From CAZMMV01 sp964567475 (GTDB lineage: Bacteria > Bacillota > Clostridia > Tissierellales > Tissierellaceae): 16,694 nt of DNA. The notes under the pieces were generated by a model, which saw nothing but the letters and a program-made list of their open reading frames with translations, did no database searches and had not been told where the DNA came from. The stretch lies in NCBI GenBank assembly GCA_964567475.1, contig CAZMMV010000033.1, forward strand, positions 1 through 16,694. Reading direction: 5' to 3'. Shown here one piece after another: positions 1-6,953 of this stretch. Each line of letters begins with the position of its first letter. Position 1 is the first letter of the stretch. Both the position numbers and the translations under genes were made by a program.

Positions 1-63
1 GCATTGATTTGGCTACAGATGAATACGCCTGATCTTGCTATAACAGAAGCAGCTGATTATTAG
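1..63 (+). pseudogene. C-terminal scrap of a DUF4040/MbhD-like membrane subunit
   Basis: Frame 1 is open from the window edge to a TAG at 61-63 and reads ALIWLQMNTPDLAITEAADY. The PDLAITEA stretch resembles the conserved (A)PDVALTEA motif of DUF4040 subunits (MbhD-like, also the C-terminal part of MrpA/MnhA), membrane subunits of Mrp-type antiporters and membrane-bound hydrogenases. In that family the motif is followed by further membrane segments; here the reading frame stops three codons later. The next recognisable sequence, in another frame, belongs to the middle of an antiporter subunit. I infer that this is the 5' side of a deletion. The piece is very short, so the family call rests on one motif. 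Confidence 0.5.
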
Positions 64-70
64 TAGAATT

Positions 71-694
71 ATGCCTTGGGTTATAGGATTTACTATATTG
101 ATGGGGGTTATAATTGCTGCTCGTCAAGATGTTTTGAAACGTCGATTGGCTTATCAGACTATAAGTCATCTTTCATACATATTATTAGGCGCTTTTACAT
201 TGCAGCCTTGGGGATTAGCTGGTGCAATAATGCATATGATTAGTTACTCTACGCTTAAAGTTAGTCTTTTCTTTTGTGCAGGAATTATTTCTGAACAGAC
301 AGGTGAGACTGATATTAGCAGAATGGCTGGACTTGGTTGGAAATTACCAAAAACTATGGTGGCTTTTAGTATAGCTGCTCTTGGAATGATAGGTATGCTA
401 CCTCTTAATACATTTTGGGGGAAATATTATTTAATGAAGGGTAGTGTAGAAGCTGGGAAATGGCCCCTTGCTGTGATACTTATTATTAGTGGTATTATAA
501 ATGCAGTTTGTTTTATACCTGTTATTGTTGATGCTTTTCGTGGAGAGCGAAATACTAGCACTAAAGAAAGTGGAAATAGACTTAAGCTTATGCTAGTTCC
601 GACTCTTATTTTATCAACAATTTCGCTTTTAATAGGTCTTTGGCCAGGAATAGTTTGGCCTGGAGTTCAGGCTGTTGTTAATTCGTTCTTTTAG
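71..694 (+). CDS. N-terminally truncated proton-conducting antiporter subunit (MrpD/NuoM/NuoN-like), probable remnant
   Basis: The 207 residues match only the C-terminal half of an Mrp/complex-I type proton-translocating subunit. The first residues (PWVIGFTILMGVIIAARQD, then LKRRLAYQTISHLSYILLG) align with about residue 266 onward of the intact subunit encoded next door. The TM5 glutamate, the TM7 and TM8 lysines and the proton-channel core are therefore missing; the later membrane segments and a lysine in the TFWGKYYL region remain. No Shine-Dalgarno sequence precedes the ATG at 71, and the same frame is open only back to a TAA at 41-43. Full-length relatives are about 480-600 residues. It is probably a non-functional remnant of a larger operon, although the 624-base frame is still undamaged. 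It lies 18 bases before the next gene. Confidence 0.6.
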   Translation: MPWVIGFTILMGVIIAARQDVLKRRLAYQTISHLSYILLGAFTLQPWGLAGAIMHMISYSTLKVSLFFCAGIISEQTGETDISRMAGLGWKLPKTMVAFSIAALGMIGMLPLNTFWGKYYLMKGSVEAGKWPLAVILIISGIINAVCFIPVIVDAFRGERNTSTKESGNRLKLMLVPTLILSTISLLIGLWPGIVWPGVQAVVNSFF

Positions 695-712
695 AAAGGG
701 AGATGTAAATTT

Positions 713-2611
713 ATGTTACTTGTGATACTTATGGCTATCCCACTTCTAGGAGCATTGATCCTATTATTTACTCGGGATAAGCCTATAAAGATACCTTTTA
801 TTTGTAGTTTAGCTGTTCTTTTGTTAGGAATTTTTGGACTTAAAGGTGTTTTCGGGGGGATACCATTAACTTATGAGATAGGAATGTCAGGTCCTCTTAA
901 TTTAAGTCTTCAAGCTGATTCTTTATCTGCAATTTTTGTTATATTGGCATCTTTTCTTTGGTTTGTAGTTTCTATATATTCACCTAGATATATGGAATAT
1001 GAGGGGAAAGCTTGGATATTTCAGATTTGTACATTGTGTACTTTATCTGCTGTTCTAGGGATATTTTTAGCAGAGAATTTGTTGACTATGTTACTTTTCT
1101 TTGAATTGATGACAATTACATCCTATTTTTGGGTTGTTCATAGATGGGATAAGGCAGCAATTAGAGCTGGATACTTTTATTTGTTTTTTAGTATAGTTGG
1201 TGGGCTTTTAATAGCTCTTGGAATTGTTATGATGGGTGGAGCTACAGACCTTCTTCCTAGTATTGGTTCAGGTATGGTTATAGCTTCAAATTCTAAATTA
1301 TTTGGTTGGAGTATAGGCATAATGCTAGCAGGATTTGGAATCAAAGCTGGTATGGTACCTTTACATCTTTGGTTGCCTTATGCTCACTCAGTTGCACCGA
1401 CCCCAGCTAGTGCACTTTTATCTGGATTAATTATCAAGGTAGGAGCTTATGGATTGATACGAGTAGGGGAGTTTGCTGGTTTTGGTGTAAAATTAGGAGG
1501 GGGAGTGGCTTGGTTAGGATCTACTCTAATTATTTTTGGAACTTCTACTATGTTACTTGGTGTTTTAGCTGCTTTAATTCAAAGTAATGCAAAAAAACTA
1601 TTAGCTTACCATAGTATTAGTCAAATGGGTTATATTATATTAGGCTTAGGTGCTAGCCTTTATTTAGGATCAAAGGGTGGCTATGGATTATCAGGTGCAA
1701 TCTATCATATAATTAATCACGCTTTATTTAAGGTTGCTTTATTTTTAGGTGTTGGTGTTATATATATTCATACAGGAGAAACAAATCTTTATAAACTTGG
1801 TGGACTTTGGCGTCGTTTTCCAGTGACAGCTATACTTATGTTATTTGCTGTATTAGGAATTACAGGGGCACCTGGACTTAATGGTTATGCTAGTAAGTCT
1901 TTATTACATCATGGAATTAGTATGGCAGCTGGAACAGGACCTTCATGGTTAGTAGGGATAGAGAGGTTATTTTTAGTTGTAGGTGTTGGAACAGCTGCAT
2001 CTTTTAGTAAATTATATTATCTAATGTTCTTTGGAAAACCTACTGAATTGAAGATAGAAGATGAAGGATCGCCTAAGTTACAAATAGCTATGGCTTTATT
2101 AACTATAGTTATGCTAGGCATTGGAATTAGACCGGAGTTCTTATTAGATAATGCTATAGTACCTGCAGCAGAGGCTTTAGGTATGGAAAAGATAAGTACA
2201 ACTTTAATGGGTCTTTCATTTTGGAAATTTAAAGATATATTCGATATGGTAATTACTTTAATTCTTGGTATAGTAGTTTGCTGGGCAGGACTAAAAAGTG
2301 GAGTATTCCATTGGAATCCACCAGTTTGGTTAACTATAGAGGGCCTAGTAAAAATAGCAGTTGATAAATTTTATTCTATATTAGAAGTAGGATTAGAACT
2401 TTATCATTGTTTACTAGAATCAATTCGGGATATTTTTAGAAATATGAGATCTAGATTATATTCCAGTTTTTATAGATTTGATCATTCGAAAAGTGCTACT
2501 GTGTTGGGAATTGATTTAATAGGTATTAGTGCGGATGTTGCAATATTAGTTTTTATATTAGGATTTTTAATTGCATGGTATACTCTTACAAATCCAAGTC
2601 TAGGAGTTTGA
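713..2611 (+). CDS. Proton-translocating antiporter membrane subunit (NuoL/NuoM/MrpA/MbhH-like)
   Basis: This 632-residue, very hydrophobic protein belongs to the proton-conducting subunits shared by complex I, Mrp Na+/H+ antiporters and membrane-bound hydrogenases. Visible hallmarks are the TM5 glutamate E131 in LLFFELMT, the TM7 lysine K211 in GFGIKAGMVPLHLWLP with H218 and H225, the TM8 lysine K242 in LIIKVGAYG, the discontinuous-helix region LLAYHSISQMGYIILG at about 296-311, HALFK with K340, and K395 in NGYASKSL. The part after about residue 500 is an extra C-terminal extension with a final membrane helix, as in longer NuoL/HyfB-like members. The start follows AAAGGGAG. It sits in the same orientation as the truncated subunit upstream, as in Mbx-type clusters with paired antiporter subunits. 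The complex it serves cannot be decided because the neighbouring subunits are missing. Arginine codons include several CGN, unlike the nearly all-AGA aro genes. Confidence 0.85.
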   Translation: MLLVILMAIPLLGALILLFTRDKPIKIPFICSLAVLLLGIFGLKGVFGGIPLTYEIGMSGPLNLSLQADSLSAIFVILASFLWFVVSIYSPRYMEYEGKAWIFQICTLCTLSAVLGIFLAENLLTMLLFFELMTITSYFWVVHRWDKAAIRAGYFYLFFSIVGGLLIALGIVMMGGATDLLPSIGSGMVIASNSKLFGWSIGIMLAGFGIKAGMVPLHLWLPYAHSVAPTPASALLSGLIIKVGAYGLIRVGEFAGFGVKLGGGVAWLGSTLIIFGTSTMLLGVLAALIQSNAKKLLAYHSISQMGYIILGLGASLYLGSKGGYGLSGAIYHIINHALFKVALFLGVGVIYIHTGETNLYKLGGLWRRFPVTAILMLFAVLGITGAPGLNGYASKSLLHHGISMAAGTGPSWLVGIERLFLVVGVGTAASFSKLYYLMFFGKPTELKIEDEGSPKLQIAMALLTIVMLGIGIRPEFLLDNAIVPAAEALGMEKISTTLMGLSFWKFKDIFDMVITLILGIVVCWAGLKSGVFHWNPPVWLTIEGLVKIAVDKFYSILEVGLELYHCLLESIRDIFRNMRSRLYSSFYRFDHSKSATVLGIDLIGISADVAILVFILGFLIAWYTLTNPSLGV

Positions 2612-2625
2612 GATTTATGATGGAA

Positions 2626-2667
2626 ATATATTAAAAGCATATAGCTAGCTATATGCTTTTAATATAT
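2626..2667. terminator. 42-bp perfect palindrome, probable bidirectional terminator
   Basis: The two 21-base arms are exact reverse complements, centred between 2646 and 2647, with the core GCATATAGCTAGCTATATGC. It begins 15 bases after the antiporter stop and lies between two convergent genes. The arms contain TTTT but no long U tract follows on either side, so termination may be weak. It would serve the plus-strand antiporter gene and back up the ABC-F terminator on the other strand. Confidence 0.6.
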
Positions 2668-2674
2668 AAAGACA

Positions 2675-2716
2675 TAAAAAGAATCAATAATTTAAAATGA
2701 TTCAATTATTGATTCT
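2675..2716 (-). terminator. Intrinsic terminator of the ABC-F gene, overlapping its last codons
   Basis: On the minus strand, AGAATCAATAATT (2716-2704) is followed by an 11-base loop and its exact complement AATTATTGATTCT (2692-2680), then TTTTT (2679-2675). The 13-bp stem, modest loop and U tract are those of a Rho-independent terminator. The 5' arm and loop encode the last residues of the ABC-F protein, and the stop codon lies at 2694-2692. Confidence 0.8.
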
Positions 2717-4440
2717 AATTTTTCAGATAGAACTTTAGCAGTTTCAAAATCATTATCTTTTAAAGCCCTGTCTATTTTAATTTCAATTTCTTTTTTATTT
2801 TGCTCAATTTCTAGATAGTTTTTGTCAAAATGTTTTTTGTAGATCATTTGCTTGAATTTTTTCATTTTCATTTTCCTGATTGTTTTATTTTCAATTATTA
2901 AAACATAGTCCATACAGTTAACTATAGAATAAAAGTCATGAGAAACCATTAGGATAGCACCATTATAGTCTTTTATAGCTTTTTCTAAAGCTATTTGTGA
3001 ATAAGTATCTAAATGACTTGTTGGTTCATCAAGAATTAGCATATCTGTTTTACTATATGAAAGCTTAGCTAATTGAAGAATGTTTTTCTCACCACCAGAT
3101 AAAGATTCTATTTTTTGATTAGCTATATTTTCATTAAAACCATATTTTGTAAGGCAAGATTTAATTTCATCATAAGATTTAAAACCAGCATTAAAGAATT
3201 CTTCAAATATAGTATTAGATTCATTTAAAGTTTCTCCTTTAAGTTGAGATAAATAACCTATTTTCATATCTTCATTAAACTTAATAGATGGATTATTATT
3301 TTTAAATATTTCTAGAAGTAGGGTTGTTTTTCCACTTCCATTTGGACCAATTATAACAACTTTATCAGTAGACTTAATTTCAAAATTAATATTTTCTAAG
3401 AGAAGGTCATCAAAGCCAATATTTAAATTATTAACTTCTAAAGCTATAGTTTCTGGGTCTTTTTCATCTAGATTATTTGTAGGAAAAATCATATCAGCTT
3501 CATTTATATATATAAAAGGTTCTTTTACTCTGCGAGCCATCAATCTTTCTTGAATTTTAGCTCTAGAACTTGCATTTTTCCCTATTGAACCAGCAGCATT
3601 TTCTGATGCAGCTGATCTATACTTATCTATTAAAAGTTCATTTCTTTTAATCTCTTCATTATCAACATGTGCTAGTTCTTGTAATTCTATCTTGCGTTTA
3701 AGTAGTGAAAAGTTATAATCAATATATTTTCCATCAAATTCTTGAAGTTCACTATTTTCAAGATGAATTATTTTATTAAAACAATGGTTTAATAAATATC
3801 TATTGTGTGTAATAACTAGCAATGTACCTTTATATGAGTTTATTAAATTTTTAAGAGAATTAAGATTATCAAAATCTAAAAACACATCAGGTTCATCCAT
3901 AATCATTATATCAGGGAGAGTTAACATTTCTTTAATAACTTGAACAAGTTTAAATTCTCCTCCACTAATTTTAGAAACAATTAAATCTTTACAACTCATT
4001 AAGTTTGATAAATTTAATTTTTTATTAATAATATTTTCATAATCATTTCCACCAATTGAATCAAAAGCATCTGAGACTTCTTGATATTTTTCTAATAATG
4101 CTTCAATATCTGAAGACCTAGACATTTCCTCAGATATTTTACTTAGTTCATTTTCTAGCTTTATAAAGTCTTCTCCTATATATTCAAAAACTGTAAGTTC
4201 TTTGCTTTTATCTACTTTATAAAATTGACTTACATAGCCAATTTTAGGATTATCTTCTAATTCTAATTTTCCATCAAACATATATTTTTCTGGATTCATA
4301 ATTAAATCTATTAAGCTACTTTTTCCACTTCCACTAATTCCTATAAAAGCACAATGTTGATTATCTTCTATTGTAAATGAAATCTTATTATACAAATTTT
4401 TTTGTGGAAAGGAATAGGATAAGTTATCAACTTTTATCAT
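2692..4440 (-). CDS. ABC-F family ATPase (ribosome-associated, possible antibiotic resistance or translation factor)
   Basis: The 582-residue protein has two fused ABC ATPase domains and no membrane segments, the pattern of ABC-F proteins that act in the ribosomal E site. Domain 1 has Walker A GISGSGKS (34-41), signature ISGGE (158-162), Walker B IMIMDE (178-183) and a switch histidine at 212. Domain 2 has Walker A GPNGSGKT (365-372), signature LSGGE (447-451), Walker B MLILDE (467-472) and H501. Between them, roughly residues 240-330, lies a charged helical linker with an alanine/serine-rich tip region, the part that reaches the peptidyl-transferase centre in this family. A short charged C-terminal tail follows. 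The start has AAAGGTGA upstream. It lies 75 bases downstream of aroF on the same strand, so cotranscription is possible. Subfamily (antibiotic protection or housekeeping factor) cannot be decided by eye. Confidence 0.85.
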   Translation of the reverse strand: MIKVDNLSYSFPQKNLYNKISFTIEDNQHCAFIGISGSGKSSLIDLIMNPEKYMFDGKLELEDNPKIGYVSQFYKVDKSKELTVFEYIGEDFIKLENELSKISEEMSRSSDIEALLEKYQEVSDAFDSIGGNDYENIINKKLNLSNLMSCKDLIVSKISGGEFKLVQVIKEMLTLPDIMIMDEPDVFLDFDNLNSLKNLINSYKGTLLVITHNRYLLNHCFNKIIHLENSELQEFDGKYIDYNFSLLKRKIELQELAHVDNEEIKRNELLIDKYRSAASENAAGSIGKNASSRAKIQERLMARRVKEPFIYINEADMIFPTNNLDEKDPETIALEVNNLNIGFDDLLLENINFEIKSTDKVVIIGPNGSGKTTLLLEIFKNNNPSIKFNEDMKIGYLSQLKGETLNESNTIFEEFFNAGFKSYDEIKSCLTKYGFNENIANQKIESLSGGEKNILQLAKLSYSKTDMLILDEPTSHLDTYSQIALEKAIKDYNGAILMVSHDFYSIVNCMDYVLIIENKTIRKMKMKKFKQMIYKKHFDKNYLEIEQNKKEIEIKIDRALKDNDFETAKVLSEKLESIIESF

Positions 4441-4458
4441 TTTATCACCTTTCTTTTT

Positions 4459-4507
4459 TATTAGAACTTATATAAGTTCTAATACATATTATTTCTAAAG
4501 TTCTAAT
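4459..4507. promoter_or_regulatory. Palindrome plus third copy of a 10-mer upstream of the ABC-F gene (candidate operator)
   Basis: The 10-mer AAGTTCTAAT occurs three times between aroF and the ABC-F gene: inverted at 4460-4469, direct at 4474-4483 and direct again at 4498-4507. The first two copies form a 26-bp perfect palindrome (4459-4484). On the minus strand it is followed by A residues and on the plus strand by no U run, so it does not look like an intrinsic terminator. It lies 19 bases upstream of the ABC-F start codon. An operator or mRNA stability hairpin is the best guess; no convincing -35/-10 pair is visible around it. Confidence 0.4.
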
Positions 4508-4515
4508 TAATATTA

Positions 4516-5517
4516 TTATTTAACCTTAGCTATTTTTTCGATTGATCTCATAAGTTTTTCAAATTTTTCAGGTTTCAATGATTGACCACCATCTGAAACA
4601 GCAAGCTCTGGTTGGTTGTGTACTTCTATCATAAGCCCATCTGCTCCGCAAGCAATAGCTGCTTTTGAAAGAGGCTCAATCATAGACCATCTTCCTGTAG
4701 CATGACTTGGGTCAACTATGATGGGTAAGTGGCTTAGTTCCTTAATTGCTGGAATAGCACTTATATCTAGTGTGTTTCGAGTATATGTTTCAAATGTACG
4801 GATACCTCTTTCACAAAGAATAACTTGTTGATTACCTTTTGACATAATATATTCTGCTGACATAAGCAATTCTTCAATAGTTGCAGACATTCCTCTTTTA
4901 AGTAATATTGGTTTACTACTTTTTCCGGCCCTTTTTAGAAGAGAAAAGTTTTGCATGTTTCTAGCACCTATTTGTAATATATCCGTATATTCTTCCACTA
5001 TATCAAAGTTTATTTCATCCATTATTTCCGTAACAATTGGAAGGCCAGTAGCTTCTTTTGCTTTTCTAAGAAGTTTCAAACCATCTTTACCCATACCTTG
5101 AAAGCTATATGGGGAAGTTCTAGGCTTAAAAGCTCCACCTCTAATTATATTAGCCCCTGATGTTTTAATAGCCTTGGCAATAGTCATAATCTGAGTTTCA
5201 TTTTCCACAGCACATGGTCCAGCCATTATTACTATATTTCCTCCACCTATCTTTACACCATCTACATCTATAATAGTATCTTCTGGGTGGGAATCACGAC
5301 TTGCAAGTTTAAATGGATCTTTGATTACAAGTAGCTTTTCTACATCAATATTAGCTTTTATTTGACTTGGATCTATTTTAGTAGTATCTCCTACTAATCC
5401 TAAAATACATTGATTGTCCCCTATCATTTTATGAACTTCACATCCTAAATTTTTCATTTTATTAGATAAACTTTCTATAACTTCTTCCCTTGCGTTCTTT
5501 TTCATAACTATAACCAT
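4516..5517 (-). CDS. aroF: 3-deoxy-7-phosphoheptulonate (DAHP) synthase, type I with N-terminal ferredoxin-like domain
   Basis: This enzyme condenses phosphoenolpyruvate and erythrose 4-phosphate to DAHP, the committed step of aromatic biosynthesis. The ATG at 5517 is chosen because AAAGGAGG lies 7 bases upstream; the frame extends to a TTG at 5535, but that codon abuts the same Shine-Dalgarno sequence. The 333 residues match the family with an N-terminal ferredoxin-like regulatory domain (about 1-70), which in Thermotoga-type enzymes mediates aromatic amino acid feedback, followed by the TIM barrel. Visible motifs are GPCAVEN (100-106, metal ligand C102), RGGAFKPRTSPYSFQG (126-141), LLKRG (205-209), DPSHATGR (269-276, H272), IEVH (E298) and SDGGQSL (D309). 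It is divergent from the aroBKACED operon and probably controlled by leader attenuation. Some annotations name this family aroA or aroG. Confidence 0.95.
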   Translation of the reverse strand: MVIVMKKNAREEVIESLSNKMKNLGCEVHKMIGDNQCILGLVGDTTKIDPSQIKANIDVEKLLVIKDPFKLASRDSHPEDTIIDVDGVKIGGGNIVIMAGPCAVENETQIMTIAKAIKTSGANIIRGGAFKPRTSPYSFQGMGKDGLKLLRKAKEATGLPIVTEIMDEINFDIVEEYTDILQIGARNMQNFSLLKRAGKSSKPILLKRGMSATIEELLMSAEYIMSKGNQQVILCERGIRTFETYTRNTLDISAIPAIKELSHLPIIVDPSHATGRWSMIEPLSKAAIACGADGLMIEVHNQPELAVSDGGQSLKPEKFEKLMRSIEKIAKVK

Positions 5518-5524
5518 AAAATAG

Positions 5525-5532
5525 CCTCCTTT
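5525..5532 (-). promoter_or_regulatory. Strong ribosome binding site fixing the aroF start
   Basis: AAAGGAGG on the minus strand, 7 bases before the ATG at 5517. It follows directly after the upstream in-frame TTG at 5535-5533, which makes that TTG implausible as the start. Confidence 0.85.
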
Positions 5533-5556
5533 CAAATTTCAAGATAATAAATCAAT

Positions 5557-5589
5557 AAAAAAGTGGTCTCTTAACTAAGAGGCCACTTT
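5557..5589 (-). terminator. Intrinsic terminator in the aroF leader (attenuator)
   Basis: On the minus strand, positions 5589-5577 pair with 5572-5560 (13 bp, one G-U wobble, core AGTGGCCTC/GAGACCACT) around a 4-base loop. The 3' end of the stem continues into a run of six T (5562-5557). It lies between the aroF promoter and the aroF start codon, so it would stop transcription before the gene. On the plus strand the following bases, TTTAACATTG, make a poorer U tract. Confidence 0.85.
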
Positions 5590-5606
5590 AACATTGTTAA
5601 AAATGG
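5583..5606 (-). promoter_or_regulatory. Candidate antiterminator hairpin of the aroF leader
   Basis: On the minus strand, positions 5606-5596 can pair with 5592-5583: about 10 bp including one wobble and one bulged U, closing on an AAT loop. It uses bases 5589-5583, which are also part of the 5' arm of the terminator, so the two hairpins exclude each other. It would form first during transcription but is less stable than the terminator. Regulation by switching between them is inferred. Confidence 0.4.
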
Positions 5607-5616
5607 ATAGTAATAA

Positions 5617-5625
5617 ATTATACCA
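5617..5625 (-). promoter_or_regulatory. Possible second aroF promoter (extended -10)
   Basis: On the minus strand TGGTATAAT is a perfect extended -10 element, but the hexamer 17 bases upstream (TAATAG) is a poor -35. If used, the leader would be about 90 bases and would still contain the terminator and most of the competing hairpin. It may equally be a chance match in AT-rich DNA. Confidence 0.3.
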
Positions 5626-5766
5626 CTAGATATGATTTACTATTAAAATATCTTAGAAAGAATTTTAGAATTTATCATAGTCAATCAACTTTCCATAATT
5701 TAACTAAATCTATTTACATAAATGCAGAAAATAATTTCAAAGTTATTTGGAACTTTACTATCTTAC

Positions 5767-5795
5767 AGTATAAACAAATAAGGGTATATTGTCAA
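5767..5795 (-). promoter_or_regulatory. Sigma-A promoter of aroF
   Basis: On the minus strand TTGACA (5795-5790) is followed after exactly 17 bases by TATACT (5772-5767). This is a near-consensus housekeeping promoter. Transcription would begin near 5760. Confidence 0.75.
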
Positions 5796-5841
5796 GGCAC
5801 ATATTACATGAAATCTCAATTATGCGAAGATTGAAACTATC

Positions 5842-5870
5842 TTGACAATCTTAGATATATTGGTTAAAGT
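5842..5870 (+). promoter_or_regulatory. Sigma-A promoter of the aroBKACED operon
   Basis: TTGACA (5842-5847), a 17-base spacer and TAAAGT (5865-5870). Transcription would begin near 5877, about 33 bases before the aroB start. The -35 is perfect and the -10 matches four of six bases. The sequence CTTGACAAT (5841-5849) is the exact inverted repeat of ATTGTCAAG (5788-5796) at the aroF -35, so the two promoters are arranged symmetrically back to back with 46 bases between the -35 boxes. Confidence 0.6.
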
Positions 5871-5909
5871 GTGTTATTAAATAATATAAAACAAAGGTGT
5901 TGATATTCG

Positions 5910-6953
5910 ATGGAAAAGATACTTATAGATCTAGATATAGATAGTTATTATATATATATTGGAAAGAGATTTTTAAATTATATAGATGATTATATAGGAA
6001 ATATAGATAAAGTAATGATAGTAACTGATGAAAATGTAGATAGTTTTTATGGAGAAATAATCACAGAAAATCTTAAAGAAGAAACTCATAAATTTATAAT
6101 AGAATCAGGTGAAAGTAGCAAGACTCTATCAACTGTTGAAAGAATTTTATCTAAGATGTTAGAGTTAAACTTTACTAGAAATTCTAAAATAATAGCTTTA
6201 GGTGGTGGAGTAGTAGGTGATATTGCAGGTTTTGTTGCTTCAATTTATATGAGAGGTATTTCATTTTTGCAAGTTCCAACTACATTATTGGCACAGATAG
6301 ATAGTAGTGTGGGAGGGAAAACTGGTGTAAATCTTCCAAATGGAAAGAACATGATTGGAAGCTTTTATCAAGCAGAATTAGTCTTAATAGATACAGATAC
6401 ACTAAAAACTCTTCCTAGAAGAGAGATAATAAGTGGACTTGGGGAAATTATAAAATATGGGCTTATATGGGATTATGAATTTCTAAATTATATTGAAAAT
6501 AATTTAAATGATATATTAAATCTTAAGGAAGATATTTTAAAGAATATTATATGTAAATGTTGCAAGATAAAGGCTGAAATTGTATCTAAAGATGAAAAAG
6601 AATTAGGTCTTAGAAAGATATTAAACTATGGACATACAATAGGTCATGCATTGGAAACTGCAAGTAGTTACAAAAGATATAGTCATGGAGAGGCTATTCT
6701 GATAGGAATGTATTATGAAGGGATTATGGCAAAAAAACTTGATTTAATAGGGGATGACTATCTTTTAAAGATACAAAGAATAATTGAATCATTAGATATA
6801 GATTTAGATATAAGCGTATACCCTAAAGAACTATTACTAGATAATATGATGGGGGACAAGAAAAATAAGGAAGGCAAAATATCATTTATTTTTCCAAATG
6901 GAAAAGCTAGTGTAAAGGAAGTACTTTTAGATAGAGGTGAGGTGAATTGGTAA
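5910..6953 (+). CDS. aroB: 3-dehydroquinate synthase
   Basis: This NAD- and metal-dependent enzyme cyclises DAHP to 3-dehydroquinate, step two of the shikimate pathway. The 347-residue length is usual. Visible motifs are the NAD-binding GGGVVGD (98-104), PTTLLAQIDSSVGGKTGVN (123-141), E179 in GLGEIIKYG, and the metal histidines H242 in NYGHTIGHALE and H259 in YSHGEA, which correspond to the Glu/His/His zinc site of the family. The start has AAAGGTG about ten bases upstream. It is the first gene of the operon; its last codons overlap the TTG start of the next gene by 7 bases, which suggests translational coupling. Confidence 0.96.
   Translation: MEKILIDLDIDSYYIYIGKRFLNYIDDYIGNIDKVMIVTDENVDSFYGEIITENLKEETHKFIIESGESSKTLSTVERILSKMLELNFTRNSKIIALGGGVVGDIAGFVASIYMRGISFLQVPTTLLAQIDSSVGGKTGVNLPNGKNMIGSFYQAELVLIDTDTLKTLPRREIISGLGEIIKYGLIWDYEFLNYIENNLNDILNLKEDILKNIICKCCKIKAEIVSKDEKELGLRKILNYGHTIGHALETASSYKRYSHGEAILIGMYYEGIMAKKLDLIGDDYLLKIQRIIESLDIDLDISVYPKELLLDNMMGDKKNKEGKISFIFPNGKASVKEVLLDRGEVNW

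Larger units (their letters stand above)
5518..5760 (-). promoter_or_regulatory. aroF 5' leader RNA, candidate attenuator/riboregulator
   Basis: A leader of about 240 bases separates the aroF promoter (-10 at 5772-5767) from its ATG. It ends in a strong intrinsic terminator (5589-5557) only about 40 bases before the start codon, with a competing hairpin just upstream (5606-5583). Because nothing else is transcribed from this strand upstream, the terminator can only act on aroF. The first part could hold a sensing element: an AAAGTT/AACTTT stem sits near the 5' end. No T-box consensus is present. A 12-codon frame MINSKILSKIF at 5678-5643, with weak GGAAAG 10 bases upstream, is the only leader-peptide candidate with a ribosome site and is not rich in aromatic codons. 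Ligand and mechanism are unknown. Confidence 0.5.

Noticed and set aside
5518..5535. Longer aroF start at TTG 5535
   Set aside because: The added codons are the Shine-Dalgarno sequence itself (AAA GGA GGC), and the ATG at 5517 has ideal spacing.
5643..5678. Leader peptide MINSKILSKIF controlling aroF
   Set aside because: The ribosome site is weak and distant, and the peptide has one Phe and no Tyr or Trp, so classic amino-acid attenuation is not supported.
5556..5760. T-box riboswitch for aroF
   Set aside because: The leader length and terminal hairpin fit, but there is no AGGGTGGNACCGCG-like sequence; the nearest (AGTGGTATAA, and AAGTGGCCTC in the terminator arm) lack the conserved ACC core.
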